This document shows, in pieces, positions 23,962 to 32,148 of a stretch of DNA of 64,000 nucleotides (its first letter is position 1; each line of letters starts with the position of its first letter). The DNA lies in contig CBFCYE010000004.1 in NCBI GenBank assembly GCA_965602225.1, positions 62,001-126,000 on the forward strand, read 5' to 3'. The notes beneath the pieces are model-generated. The model was not told the origin of the DNA and searched no databases. It saw only the letters and a program-made list of their open reading frames with translations. The position numbers and the translations under genes were made by a program. Source of the stretch: Tenderia sp965602225. GTDB taxonomy: Bacteria; Pseudomonadota; Gammaproteobacteria; Tenderiales; Tenderiaceae.

Positions 23962-24006
23962 ATGCGCCAACTTTTTATATTGAACAACAGTAACGGAGTT
24001 TGAAAC

Positions 24007-24837
24007 ATGAGTGTGGGCACCATAAGCTTGAAGGAACGCTTTCTCGTTATCCGCAGTAACAAAATCTTTGAGATGTCTGTCATGGCCATCATCATCTTTT
24101 CGGCGATGATGATCGGTGCCACCACCTATGATATTAGTCCCACCTGGATTAGTGTGCTGAAGGTTTTTGATATCGCGGTCACGCTCTTTTTTCTGGTAGA
24201 GCTGCTAATTCGCATGGCGGCTGAAGACAAGTTCAGTAACTTTTTCAAAAAGGGCTGGAACATCTTCGACTTTCTCATCGTCACCGCTAGCCTGATTCCA
24301 ATTGAAGAAAGTGAAATGGTATTGCTGGCACGGCTGTTGCGCATCTTCAGGGTGTTGCGTCTGGTCTCCATGGTGCCTGAGTTACGCATCCTGATGGATG
24401 CCTTGGTCAAGGCCATTCCGCGGATCGGTTATGTGGTGGTGTTGATGTTTATCATCTTCTACATCTACGGTGCCATCGGTAGCTTTTGGTTTGAAAAGAT
24501 CAATCCGGTGTTGTGGGGTGATATCACCATCTCTATGCTGACCTTGTTTCGTGTCGCCACCTTTGAAGATTGGACCGATGTCATGTACGAGACCATGGAG
24601 CTCTATCCGTTTAGCTGGATCTTTTATCTGACCTTTATCTTTCTGACGGCCTTTGTGTTTCTGAATATGATGATTGGTGTGGTGCTGGACGTGATGCAGC
24701 AGGAACATGAAAATTATAATCGTGAAGAGGGGCAGGGCGAAGCCGGTGAGGTGCACTGGATTAAGGAGCACACCGCAGAGATGGAACAACGCCTGGAGCG
24801 GATGGAAGCTATGTTGCAGCAGCTGACAAAAAAATAG
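24007..24837 (+). CDS. Voltage-gated cation channel, one-domain (BacNav/CavMr-like)
   Basis: 276 aa. Four voltage-sensor helices with an S4 of regularly spaced Arg (LARLLRIFRVLRLVSMVP, residues about 108-125), then pore helices S5 and S6 around a filter TFEDWTD (about residues 196-202), and a C-terminal coiled coil (EMEQRLERMEAMLQQL). It should form a tetramer in the inner membrane. Bacterial sodium channels usually have TLESWS at the filter; the two acids before Trp and one after it look more like calcium-permeable channels. Ion preference is inferred. Single gene between two hairpins. Confidence 0.92.
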   Translation: MSVGTISLKERFLVIRSNKIFEMSVMAIIIFSAMMIGATTYDISPTWISVLKVFDIAVTLFFLVELLIRMAAEDKFSNFFKKGWNIFDFLIVTASLIPIEESEMVLLARLLRIFRVLRLVSMVPELRILMDALVKAIPRIGYVVVLMFIIFYIYGAIGSFWFEKINPVLWGDITISMLTLFRVATFEDWTDVMYETMELYPFSWIFYLTFIFLTAFVFLNMMIGVVLDVMQQEHENYNREEGQGEAGEVHWIKEHTAEMEQRLERMEAMLQQLTKK

Positions 24838-24869
24838 GACGGCGCCAGTTAACTACTGGCGACCGTCCT
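24828..24869 (-). terminator. Hairpin terminator downstream of the metallopeptidase gene
   Basis: Arms AGGACGGCGCCAGT and ACTGGCG-A-CCGTCCT (14 pairs, one bulge, loop TAACT). On the minus strand it is followed by ATTTTTTT, so it best serves the minus-strand gene at 24891. The left arm overlaps the stop codon of the channel gene and may also end that message weakly. Confidence 0.7.
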
Positions 24870-24890
24870 GATTTCGGGATGGCTTGAGGC

Positions 24891-27080
24891 TTATTTCAGG
24901 CTATCACCAAATGCCTTAACTCTTTCCAATACAGCATGTTTCACATTCATTCGTTTTAGCTCGTTGAGCAGGCTGTTGATTTCCTTGTCGACCTCTTTCT
25001 TCTCGCCGCGGGCTGCTTGCATTTCAGCACGTAGGCGACAGCACTCATGAAAGCTTATCGCTGACAGGCTGGTCTTGTCTTTTTTGTACTGATCCAGTGC
25101 CTGATTGCTCAGATGCAGCGCCAGGTCAGGATTGGCTTCACGAATCCGCACAATCTTGCCATCTTGCACCCGGTGGAAGGGTCTGGCCTGATTGGTGGCC
25201 AGGCTGAGCGACAGTTGTGCCCCCAGTGCCGTGTCGCTAAAACGATCAGCCATGGTTTCAATGGTGTTCATGCCGCCGCTGAGGAAGGGCGAACTGGAAC
25301 CACCAAAGTTGAGCGCCAGACCAACATCGGGACTGAAATAGTCTTGTGCCATTCGCTCTTCATCACGTTCAAAAGGTCGGCCAATGCGAACCTTGCAGGT
25401 GTTGGAGGTAATGGTCAGTTCGTCATTGCTGTTGTAAACCGCGCGGATACTGTATTCACCTGGTTCCTGAAAATAAAAACCACCCTTGCCAAAACTCAGC
25501 GTTACATTCTTGCTGATACGGTCAGAGCCATTGGTAGTCGGTTTGTTGGTGCCGGCTTCTATGCCAGGTTGCAGGGTGGCCATCTCGGCTGGGCCGAGTT
25601 TGCAGGCCACCGGGTCATAGCTGACCACTTTGCCATCAGGCCGTTTGATATAAATCTCTAGCCGGTTAAAGGCTGGGTCGAGCTGGGTGTCTAGATCCAG
25701 CGGTAGTTCAGTGTTGTTTTTCAGGCGGAACTCCATGGTCACCGGTTCCATAAACTGATAATAGTTTTTGCTGCGGATTAACAGTTCAGCCACCGGATTG
25801 CCATCCATGTCGATCATGGCGTTGGGGGTATCTTCCAGGTGGCTGCCTGTGGCCCAGGGGTCACCACCCATGATGATTTCAGAACGTTTGCCATGGCGCA
25901 GGTGAATCAGCTCTTCATCATCAAAGCGCATCATGAAGTCATCCCAGAAATTGGTGACATACTGGGGGTAATTCATCCATGACAGCGCGCTGGAACGGCC
26001 CTTGTTCCAGGAGTGGACGAAGTTAAAGGCATGGCCAGCCTCATGCACCCAGGTGTAGAGAAACTGGCGTAGTGCTGCCGCCTGAGTCTGGTTGCTGGGT
26101 GCGCCGCTGGGTAGATTGTTAAACCATGAATGGTTGCGGAATACGGCAAAGCCCTGCCGTTCTGGACTACGGCCGGGGCCGCCATAGGCAGTGCCGTAAT
26201 CAAACATAATGCCGGCGGTTGATGAGCTGGTATAACTGCCCGCCATAATCCCCCACATCTGCCAGCGTGGATATTCGACATAGCTGCTGTGATGGCTCTC
26301 CATGGCATCGTGCAGTTCAGCATCAGACCAGGTGTTAAAGCTGCTGGCGCTGTCATCAATGATAGTGCGGTTGGCTGAAATGCTTAGATCAACCCCGGCC
26401 TCACTATAGGCGCTCTCAATAGTCAGGTCGCGATCGGGAATGTCGGTAGGTCGGGTGTTGTGCTCATGGGTGTTATAGGTCGGCAAAATAGTCCCGCTGT
26501 TGACCGAATTGCAGACATCCACTTCCAGCGTTAGCTTGCGAAAGCTGTTGGATTTTTTGGCGCAGGAATAACGACTGTCGCTGCCAGTGGTTGGTTTGAA
26601 GGTGACATCGGCCGGGCCGATCCTTGAATAGCTCCAGGGGATGCGCATTTCGATATCGGTAGTAGGATAACTGCCTTCCAGATAAGTAACGCGGCCGCTA
26701 ACCTCGGCCGAACAGCGTGCCCAGCTGACGCTTGGGTTATTCACAATCCACGAGGTGCGATAGATGCGCCAGTTATAGGTGCGGCCGCCCCAGGAAAAGT
26801 TATAGACCTGATACAGGTCACCACTGACCTTGTTGGTTACCGGTGTGTTGACGTTGCCGGTGTCGATATCAACGCGCAGATCGAGTTCCCAATTGCCGCT
26901 GGTGGGTGAGGAGATCGGGCCATAAAAATTACCACTGACCTGGCTCAGACGCAGACAACGCCAGATGTTGTAATCAATGACCTGGTATCTTTGCAGTTTT
27001 TCGATGGGTTGGACTTGCAGGCTGGGATCGACGCTGTTATCCAGCTCGGTTGTAGGTTCACGGTCTTTTATTGTAGTCAT
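24891..27080 (-). CDS. Metzincin-like zinc metallopeptidase of unknown family
   Basis: 729 aa. Zinc motif HEAGHAFNFVH at residues 346-356 fits HExxHxxxxxH, and a Met-turn SWMNY lies at 367-371, as in metzincins, although Asn replaces the usual Gly within the motif. Residues 1-250 look beta-rich with many Trp/Tyr; the part after the catalytic core has a beta-sandwich-like stretch and a C-terminal helical region. No signal peptide is visible at the N-terminus, which starts MTTIKDREPTTELD, so export by another route or a cytoplasmic role must be considered. A 99-aa gene lies upstream on the same strand. Substrate unknown. Confidence 0.82.
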   Translation of the reverse strand: MTTIKDREPTTELDNSVDPSLQVQPIEKLQRYQVIDYNIWRCLRLSQVSGNFYGPISSPTSGNWELDLRVDIDTGNVNTPVTNKVSGDLYQVYNFSWGGRTYNWRIYRTSWIVNNPSVSWARCSAEVSGRVTYLEGSYPTTDIEMRIPWSYSRIGPADVTFKPTTGSDSRYSCAKKSNSFRKLTLEVDVCNSVNSGTILPTYNTHEHNTRPTDIPDRDLTIESAYSEAGVDLSISANRTIIDDSASSFNTWSDAELHDAMESHHSSYVEYPRWQMWGIMAGSYTSSSTAGIMFDYGTAYGGPGRSPERQGFAVFRNHSWFNNLPSGAPSNQTQAAALRQFLYTWVHEAGHAFNFVHSWNKGRSSALSWMNYPQYVTNFWDDFMMRFDDEELIHLRHGKRSEIIMGGDPWATGSHLEDTPNAMIDMDGNPVAELLIRSKNYYQFMEPVTMEFRLKNNTELPLDLDTQLDPAFNRLEIYIKRPDGKVVSYDPVACKLGPAEMATLQPGIEAGTNKPTTNGSDRISKNVTLSFGKGGFYFQEPGEYSIRAVYNSNDELTITSNTCKVRIGRPFERDEERMAQDYFSPDVGLALNFGGSSSPFLSGGMNTIETMADRFSDTALGAQLSLSLATNQARPFHRVQDGKIVRIREANPDLALHLSNQALDQYKKDKTSLSAISFHECCRLRAEMQAARGEKKEVDKEINSLLNELKRMNVKHAVLERVKAFGDSLK

Positions 27081-27191
27081 CTTGCTTGCTCCTTAGATTT
27101 ATTGAAAACATCAGTGGTACGGCAAACATCTAAAAACAACAGTTAGATTTTAAATAGTGATGAGTGTCAGGCTATGGTGGTTTAATGCCCG

Positions 27192-27491
27192 TCAGGCGTA
27201 GGCAAACGGCATGTCTGATTCACGGATAAGCAACTCGCCGTCTACGATAGCAACGCCTATGGCGGTGATATGATCCAATGCGATTTCGACCTCCCTTTCT
27301 ATATTGCGGTTAGTGACCTTTACACTCATCAGCGCCTGTCGTCCCTGACAGGCTGAGTGAAACTGCCTGGCAAGGCCAAGCATCTTGTTACTCGTGATAG
27401 AGTCCTGGTTAAACACCTCGACAGCATCAATACAGACAATGACGTGGTCATTAATGAAACCGTCTTGAAGGTCGATGTTTAAGCTGGGCAT
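27192..27491 (-). CDS. Hypothetical 99-aa protein upstream of the metallopeptidase
   Basis: No family recognised. The product alternates predicted beta strands and turns (VIVCIDAVEVF, ALMSVKVTN, VAIVDGELLI) without signal peptide, membrane helix or metal motif. It precedes the metallopeptidase gene on the same strand by 111 bases. A small beta-rich partner, inhibitor or chaperone is conceivable, but nothing in the sequence shows it. Confidence 0.55.
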   Translation of the reverse strand: MPSLNIDLQDGFINDHVIVCIDAVEVFNQDSITSNKMLGLARQFHSACQGRQALMSVKVTNRNIEREVEIALDHITAIGVAIVDGELLIRESDMPFAYA

Positions 27492-27651
27492 AATCTGTTA
27501 TTAATCTAATTCTTATGTATTAAGTATCTCCCCTAACAAGCTAAATCTAGCTGGGATTGCAGGAAATTCAAGGGCGTTAAAAAAGAATAGAAACAAAGCA
27601 GTTTTAGGTTGAAGCAGAGCATAAAACCATAGTTGGGAAGACAATAAGAAA

Positions 27652-28272
27652 GTGAAAAAATCGTATAAGAGTTTGATCAGTGTAATGGTGGCCGCGTTTT
27701 GTATCTTTGTGGTTCAAAGCACTATGGCTGAACCTCAGCAGGAACCAGCGCTGCAGCAGATACAAGCGCCGCTCAAGGTCTATGACGACTGGGGCGGTGA
27801 TTTCAGCCTGATCGATCACAACGGTTTTCCGCTGAGTCTGTCAGACTTCGCCGGCAAGGTCGTGCTGCTCAGTTTTGGTTATACCCATTGTCCCGATATC
27901 TGTCCTTCCACCATGTTCACCATGAAGCGTGTCATCAAGGCGCTGGGGGATGATAGCGACAAGCTGCAAGTGCTGTTTATCACACTCGACCCTGAGCGCG
28001 ATAATGCCGATCGCCTGCGTGCCTACGTGGAATATTTCAATCCAGGTTTTATTGCCCTGACAGGTGCAGTTGATGAGGTCACCAAGGTTGCCAAAAAATA
28101 CGGTACAAAATTTGAGAAAGAAGAATTCGATGAAGAGGGCAATTACAGCATCGCCCACAATGCCATTATCTACCTTATTGATCAGCAGGGGCGGATAAGA
28201 ACGTTTTTCAGGATTAATGCCTCGGCGCAGGATCTTGCCGGAGGAGTGAGGCGGTTGTTGATCGAAGAATAA
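27652..28272 (+). CDS. SCO1/SenC family copper chaperone
   Basis: 206 aa starting at GTG (MKKSYKS). An N-terminal signal/anchor (about residues 6-25) precedes a thioredoxin-fold domain with the copper-binding CPDIC (CxxxC, about residue 84) in GYTHCPDICPST and the third ligand His in SIAHNAIIYLID (about 167). SCO proteins deliver copper or manage thiols for the CuA site of aa3-type oxidases, and in some bacteria also support cbb3 assembly. It is unlinked to the oxidase locus at 94-13068 and stands as a single gene. Confidence 0.92.
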   Translation: MKKSYKSLISVMVAAFCIFVVQSTMAEPQQEPALQQIQAPLKVYDDWGGDFSLIDHNGFPLSLSDFAGKVVLLSFGYTHCPDICPSTMFTMKRVIKALGDDSDKLQVLFITLDPERDNADRLRAYVEYFNPGFIALTGAVDEVTKVAKKYGTKFEKEEFDEEGNYSIAHNAIIYLIDQQGRIRTFFRINASAQDLAGGVRRLLIEE

Positions 28273-28518
28273 ACGGCCAGGCAGTGTTGCGATGACGCGC
28301 CCAAGAACACATAGCATTGGTTTTATTTGATTGCCTGCGTACAGCGCTGCCGGGCAACTGTTTAAATATTAATAACCCATTCCAGACCTTGGTTATATTT
28401 CATAAAACTGAAATATCTATGTCATGTATGGCTGATACATTCCATCACAGCAAGAGGTGGCAATGTTGATGGGTATCGCATTGTCGTGAATGTAGTGCTA
28501 ACCAAGAGGGTGTTAGCT

Positions 28519-28743
28519 ATGAGTGATGATCGTGTAACAGGTATGGAAACCGATATCCACGACAGTGTGATTGAATCCATTGCAGTGCAATATCATATGG
28601 ATGAGCGAGAAATTCGTACTATGTACGTAACTGAACTAAATAAGCTCAAAATAGGCAGCCGCATAAAATCATTTTTACCGGTGCTGTGTACCAGACATGT
28701 TAAAGAGATTCTGCTGCATACAGGTAGATTTCACCACGTCTGA
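28519..28743 (+). CDS. Small DUF3562-like protein
   Basis: 74 aa from the ATG at 28519 (MSDDRV); an upstream in-frame ATG gives 85 aa. A compact helical protein with the pattern D-x2-I-x2-MYV-x-ELNKLKI...IKSFLPVLCTRHVKEIL, which I associate with the DUF3562 family. No function is known for that family. About 210 bases of non-coding DNA separate it from the SCO gene; I see no clear promoter or structure in that gap. Confidence 0.6.
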   Translation: MSDDRVTGMETDIHDSVIESIAVQYHMDEREIRTMYVTELNKLKIGSRIKSFLPVLCTRHVKEILLHTGRFHHV

Positions 28744-28750
28744 TTAATTC

Positions 28751-28764
28751 CCAGCCTCGGCTGG
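28751..28764 (+). terminator. Weak hairpin after the DUF3562-like gene
   Basis: CCAGCC-TC-GGCTGG, 6 bp, 7 bases after the stop codon, followed by a T-rich but interrupted run (TTCGTTGTTG). Possible weak terminator. Confidence 0.35.
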
Positions 28765-28821
28765 TTCGTTGTTGTGTGAGAGAATGCGCCTATAACAAAA
28801 ATCACAGGCGTTTTCTCTTAC

Positions 28822-29712
28822 ATGGATTCAATCAAAGATGGTGCGGCTAAGGGCATTCTGCTGGCGCTGCTGGGCTTTAGCCTGCTTTCTTTTGGCGATG
28901 CCACTATCAAGTATCTGAGCAGTTATTATTCGACCTATTCACTGGTGTTGTATAACTCGGTGTTTGGTTTGACTCTGTTGTTGCTGCTGTCACCCTGGCT
29001 GGGTGGCATCAAAAACACCCTTAAAGACAAACGTAAAAAGCTGCATCTGTTGCGCGGTGTGCTGGTGTTTGTGCAGCTGTCATTGATCGTTTATGCCTTT
29101 ACTCAGTTGCCGTTGGCCAAGGCCTATGCCATTTCATTTATTGCGCCGATGTTTTCTGCCTTGTTGGCGATTCCATTATTGAAAGACAAGCTGAGTTGGA
29201 AACATGTGTTGATCATCGGGGTTGGTTTTGCTGGGGTGTTGATTATCCTCCGCCCTGGTCTGATCCCTCTAGAGCTGGCCTCGCTGGCGGCGCTGGTCTC
29301 GGCACTGTTTTTTTCTCTGGTGAATATCACGGCGCGTTACATGCGCGATAGTCAACACACGTTGTTGTCGTGGGCCTTTTATCCGCATCTGGTGATTATC
29401 TCGATTCTGTTGTTGTTCTTTTTATCCGATCTGCAACTGCCGCGCTTGCAGGATTTGGCCTATCTCGCTTTTATGGGCGGTGTGTCGGCCTTTGGTGCCA
29501 TTAGTCTTGCCCGTGCCTTTGCCCATGCCCGCACGGCGACGGCAGCCTCGTTTCATTACGTGCAGATGTTGTGGGGCGTGTTGCTGGGTTATTTTATCTT
29601 TGGCGATACGGTGGACCTTTGGACCGCGGTGGGGGCAGTTGTGATTATTGCCAGTGGTCTGTGGTTGATGCGGGTGGAGACGGGGACGGCTAAATCGCCC
29701 AGTCAGGTCTGA
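28822..29712 (+). CDS. DMT-superfamily (EamA) transporter
   Basis: 296 aa, ten predicted helices arranged as two EamA repeats (about residues 10-145 and 155-290), with a short cytoplasmic tail. The first repeat includes LPLAKAYAISFIAPMFSALLA, typical of RhaT/YdcZ-like exporters. Substrate cannot be read from sequence; metabolite or amino acid export is common in the family. Its end overlaps the end of bioD (convergent) by 23 bases. Confidence 0.88.
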   Translation: MDSIKDGAAKGILLALLGFSLLSFGDATIKYLSSYYSTYSLVLYNSVFGLTLLLLLSPWLGGIKNTLKDKRKKLHLLRGVLVFVQLSLIVYAFTQLPLAKAYAISFIAPMFSALLAIPLLKDKLSWKHVLIIGVGFAGVLIILRPGLIPLELASLAALVSALFFSLVNITARYMRDSQHTLLSWAFYPHLVIISILLLFFLSDLQLPRLQDLAYLAFMGGVSAFGAISLARAFAHARTATAASFHYVQMLWGVLLGYFIFGDTVDLWTAVGAVVIIASGLWLMRVETGTAKSPSQV

Positions 29713-30394
29713 GGCTGTTACGTTCAGCGGGTAGCTTAATCTCGGCGGCGATGGCACTGCCATCCAGCCATTCAAGATGCGGGATCTGTCCCAGCATGGG
29801 TGCATCAATCATTTGTTGCAGCGTGGCAATATTTTCATCCAGACAATTCATCTCAGCTGAAACCTGATTGGCAATCCAGCCAACCAGTGGCAGGCCTGTG
29901 GCACGAATTGCCTCGACGCTGAGCAGGGCGTGATTTATACAACCCAGGCGCATACCTACCACCAGAATCACCGGCAGTTGAAAGCGTTTGGCCAGATCGG
30001 CCATGGTCTGAAAATCATTCAGTGGCACCAGCCAGCCACCGGCACCTTCTACCACCACGCAATCACTTTGTTGTTCTATCGTTTGTAGCTTTTGATACAG
30101 GGTTTCGATGTCTATACGGATGCCTTGATCGGCTGCGGCAATGTGTGGGGCGATGGCGGGTTCAACGGCATAGGGATTGATCAGGTCGTAATCCAGTTCA
30201 ATGTTGCTGTGCTGTTGCAATAGCACAGCGTCTTCGTTGCGCAGGCCGTTTTCAGTCTGTTCGCAACCAGCCGAAATTGGTTTCATTACGCCGACTTTTT
30301 TACCTTGCTGTTTTAGCGCTTCAATGATGCCGAGGCTTACCCAGGTCTTGCCTACGTCGGTGTCGGTGCCGGTGATGAAATAGCCTTTGTTCAT
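29690..30394 (-). CDS. bioD: Dethiobiotin synthetase
   Basis: 234 aa. N-terminal P-loop GTDTDVGKTW (residues 8-17), substrate Lys in MKPISAGCE, EGAGGW segment (about 116). It closes the ureido ring of dethiobiotin from diaminopelargonic acid, CO2 and ATP. It is split from the main biotin operon (33295-37256) by oxyR and the rubrerythrin genes. No bioA is present in the window. Confidence 0.95.
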   Translation of the reverse strand: MNKGYFITGTDTDVGKTWVSLGIIEALKQQGKKVGVMKPISAGCEQTENGLRNEDAVLLQQHSNIELDYDLINPYAVEPAIAPHIAAADQGIRIDIETLYQKLQTIEQQSDCVVVEGAGGWLVPLNDFQTMADLAKRFQLPVILVVGMRLGCINHALLSVEAIRATGLPLVGWIANQVSAEMNCLDENIATLQQMIDAPMLGQIPHLEWLDGSAIAAEIKLPAERNSLRPDWAI

Positions 30395-30445
30395 TGTTGG
30401 TGCTGCCTTTGTTTAGTGACGCATTGAATTAAGAGTAACAAACAC

Positions 30446-31360
30446 TCAAGCTTGACTGGCCTTTTTTTCCAGTACGCTGGTTATGTTTTCCATCAATAAT
30501 TGCAGGTCATGCTTGCGATGATAGGTGGAGCGCCACACCATGCCGATCTCGCGATGAGGGCCTTTTTCTGCCAGTGGTCGCAGGCTAATGCTGCGGTGTT
30601 TGGCTATGCCTGAATCGACCGCCATCTGCGGCACGAAGGTGATGCCCTGGCCACCAGCGACCATCTCGATCAGGGTGTAGAGGCTGGTGCCCTGAAAGGT
30701 GGCGCTTTGTTGCAGGCCAGATAGATGGCAGGCGCTGAGGGCATGATCGCGCATGCAGTGGCCTTCTTCCAGCATCAACAGTTGATCGCTTGGTAGTTTG
30801 ACTGAGCGAATCGCGCCGCCCTGACTCAGGGGGTGATCTTTGGGAAAGGCAACCCAGAAGGACTCGCGCCAGAAGCTGGCCGATTCCAGCGCGCCCAGTT
30901 CATAGGGTAGGGCGAGGATGGCGGCGTCGATCTCACCGCTATTGAGTCGTTCGATCAGCCGGGCGGTCTGATCTTCAATCAAATACAGCTCAAGCTTGGG
31001 GTAAGACTTGCGAATCGTGGGCAGCACCTGTGGTAGCAGGAATGGGCCGATGGTCGGGATGACGCCAAGCTTAAGTGGGCCACTCAGTGGCGCCTTATCC
31101 TGTTGCGCCAGTTCCACCATCCCTGCCGACAGTTGCAGCACCTGGCGTGCCCTTTCGGCCATCTCCAGCCCCAGGTCTGTGGGCATAACCTTGCGCTTGG
31201 TGCGCTCCAGCAGTTGCGCCCCGAGCATGTTCTCCAATTCCTGAATGGCGCTGCTAAGGGTGGATTGGGTGACGAAACAGCGTTCGGCCGCCTGGCCAAA
31301 ATGGCGCAGTTCCACCACGGCAACCAGATACTGTAATTGGCGGATAGAGGGTAGGTACAT
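30446..31360 (-). CDS. oxyR: LysR-family hydrogen peroxide sensor OxyR
   Basis: 304 aa. N-terminal winged helix-turn-helix (FGQAAERCFVTQSTLSSAI) and C-terminal sensor domain with the redox Cys pair Cys202 and Cys211 in GHCMRDHALSAC; the spacing of nine equals Cys199/Cys208 of Escherichia coli OxyR. The normal length and both Cys indicate a working peroxide switch. It is transcribed divergently from the rubrerythrin gene, whose expression it likely controls through the shared 111-base gap. Confidence 0.94.
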   Translation of the reverse strand: MYLPSIRQLQYLVAVVELRHFGQAAERCFVTQSTLSSAIQELENMLGAQLLERTKRKVMPTDLGLEMAERARQVLQLSAGMVELAQQDKAPLSGPLKLGVIPTIGPFLLPQVLPTIRKSYPKLELYLIEDQTARLIERLNSGEIDAAILALPYELGALESASFWRESFWVAFPKDHPLSQGGAIRSVKLPSDQLLMLEEGHCMRDHALSACHLSGLQQSATFQGTSLYTLIEMVAGGQGITFVPQMAVDSGIAKHRSISLRPLAEKGPHREIGMVWRSTYHRKHDLQLLMENITSVLEKKASQA

Positions 31361-31471
31361 AAATCGATTTTACCAATAAGTATGAGGGATATTATCAGTT
31401 GGACCGAATTTATCACAACCGCTATTCTGTTTCCACAGTGAGACAACAAACCAACCAACAGGAGAAACATC
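31361..31471. promoter_or_regulatory. Divergent control region oxyR / rubrerythrin
   Basis: 111 bases between two divergent starts. An AT-rich stretch (about 31364-31402, CGATTTTACCAATAAG then GATATTATC) has partial OxyR-like half-sites at about 10-base spacing. No precise operator can be assigned by eye. AGGAG precedes the rubrerythrin ATG. Confidence 0.4.
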
Positions 31472-31951
31472 ATGTCATCAACTGAAAAAGTATCAGCAAC
31501 TGTACAAAACCTGGAATCGGCCTTTGCCGGTGAATCTATGGCCAATCGTAAATATCTTTTCTTTGCTCGTCGTGCCCGTGAACTGGGCGCAATTGATGTG
31601 GCTGAGGTATTTGAAAATACTGCCGAGCAGGAAACCGCTCATGCCTTTGGTCATCTTGACCTGCTCTACCCCAAGGACAGCCTGACGGTTGAGCGGATGC
31701 TGGAACTGGCCATCGAAGGTGAAACCTATGAGTACACCGAAATGTACCCAGCCTTTCGTCATACCGCCCTGGAAGAGAAGAACCATGCCGCGGTAGCAGA
31801 AATGGATGAGCAGATCGCCGAGTCAAAAGAGCATGCCGAGATGTTCGTTGCGGTGTTGGATAAGGCGGCTAAGCGTTTCGCAGCACTGGCCAAGGTGGAA
31901 GAGCGCCATGCCAATCACTATCGCGATGCACTGGCCAAGGTTACTAAGTAA
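31472..31951 (+). CDS. Rubrerythrin (diiron peroxidase, no rubredoxin domain)
   Basis: 159 aa four-helix-bundle protein. Diiron ligands are seen in the ExxH pairs (EQETAHAFGH near residue 53 and ESKEHAEM near 115) and the Glu-rich helices at about 19-28 and 85-95. The usual C-terminal rubredoxin domain with its CxxC pairs is absent; a free rubredoxin gene follows after 29 bases. The protein reduces hydrogen peroxide in the cytoplasm. First gene of an rbr-rubredoxin-reductase operon divergent from oxyR. Confidence 0.92.
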   Translation: MSSTEKVSATVQNLESAFAGESMANRKYLFFARRARELGAIDVAEVFENTAEQETAHAFGHLDLLYPKDSLTVERMLELAIEGETYEYTEMYPAFRHTALEEKNHAAVAEMDEQIAESKEHAEMFVAVLDKAAKRFAALAKVEERHANHYRDALAKVTK

Positions 31952-31980
31952 TTACTTTTATTGATTGAAGGAGAATGAAG

Positions 31981-32145
31981 ATGAAGAAGTGGATATGTAT
32001 TGTCTGTGGGTTTATTTATGACGAAGCCGAAGGTTTGCCAGCCGAGGGCATTGCCCCCGGCACACGCTGGGTAGACATTCCAGATGATTGGAGCTGCCCT
32101 GACTGTGGTGTCGCCAAGGAAGACTTCGAAATGGTGGAGGCTTAA
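31981..32145 (+). CDS. Rubredoxin
   Basis: 54 aa with the two iron-binding knuckles CIVCG (residues 6-10) and CPDCG (39-43), and the standard YDEAEG and WVDIPDDW segments. ATG 31981 is chosen over 31975 because AAGGAG then lies at proper distance. It carries single electrons from the reductase encoded 3 bases downstream to, most likely, the rubrerythrin encoded upstream, which lacks its own rubredoxin domain. Confidence 0.96.
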   Translation: MKKWICIVCGFIYDEAEGLPAEGIAPGTRWVDIPDDWSCPDCGVAKEDFEMVEA

Positions 32146-32148
32146 AGC

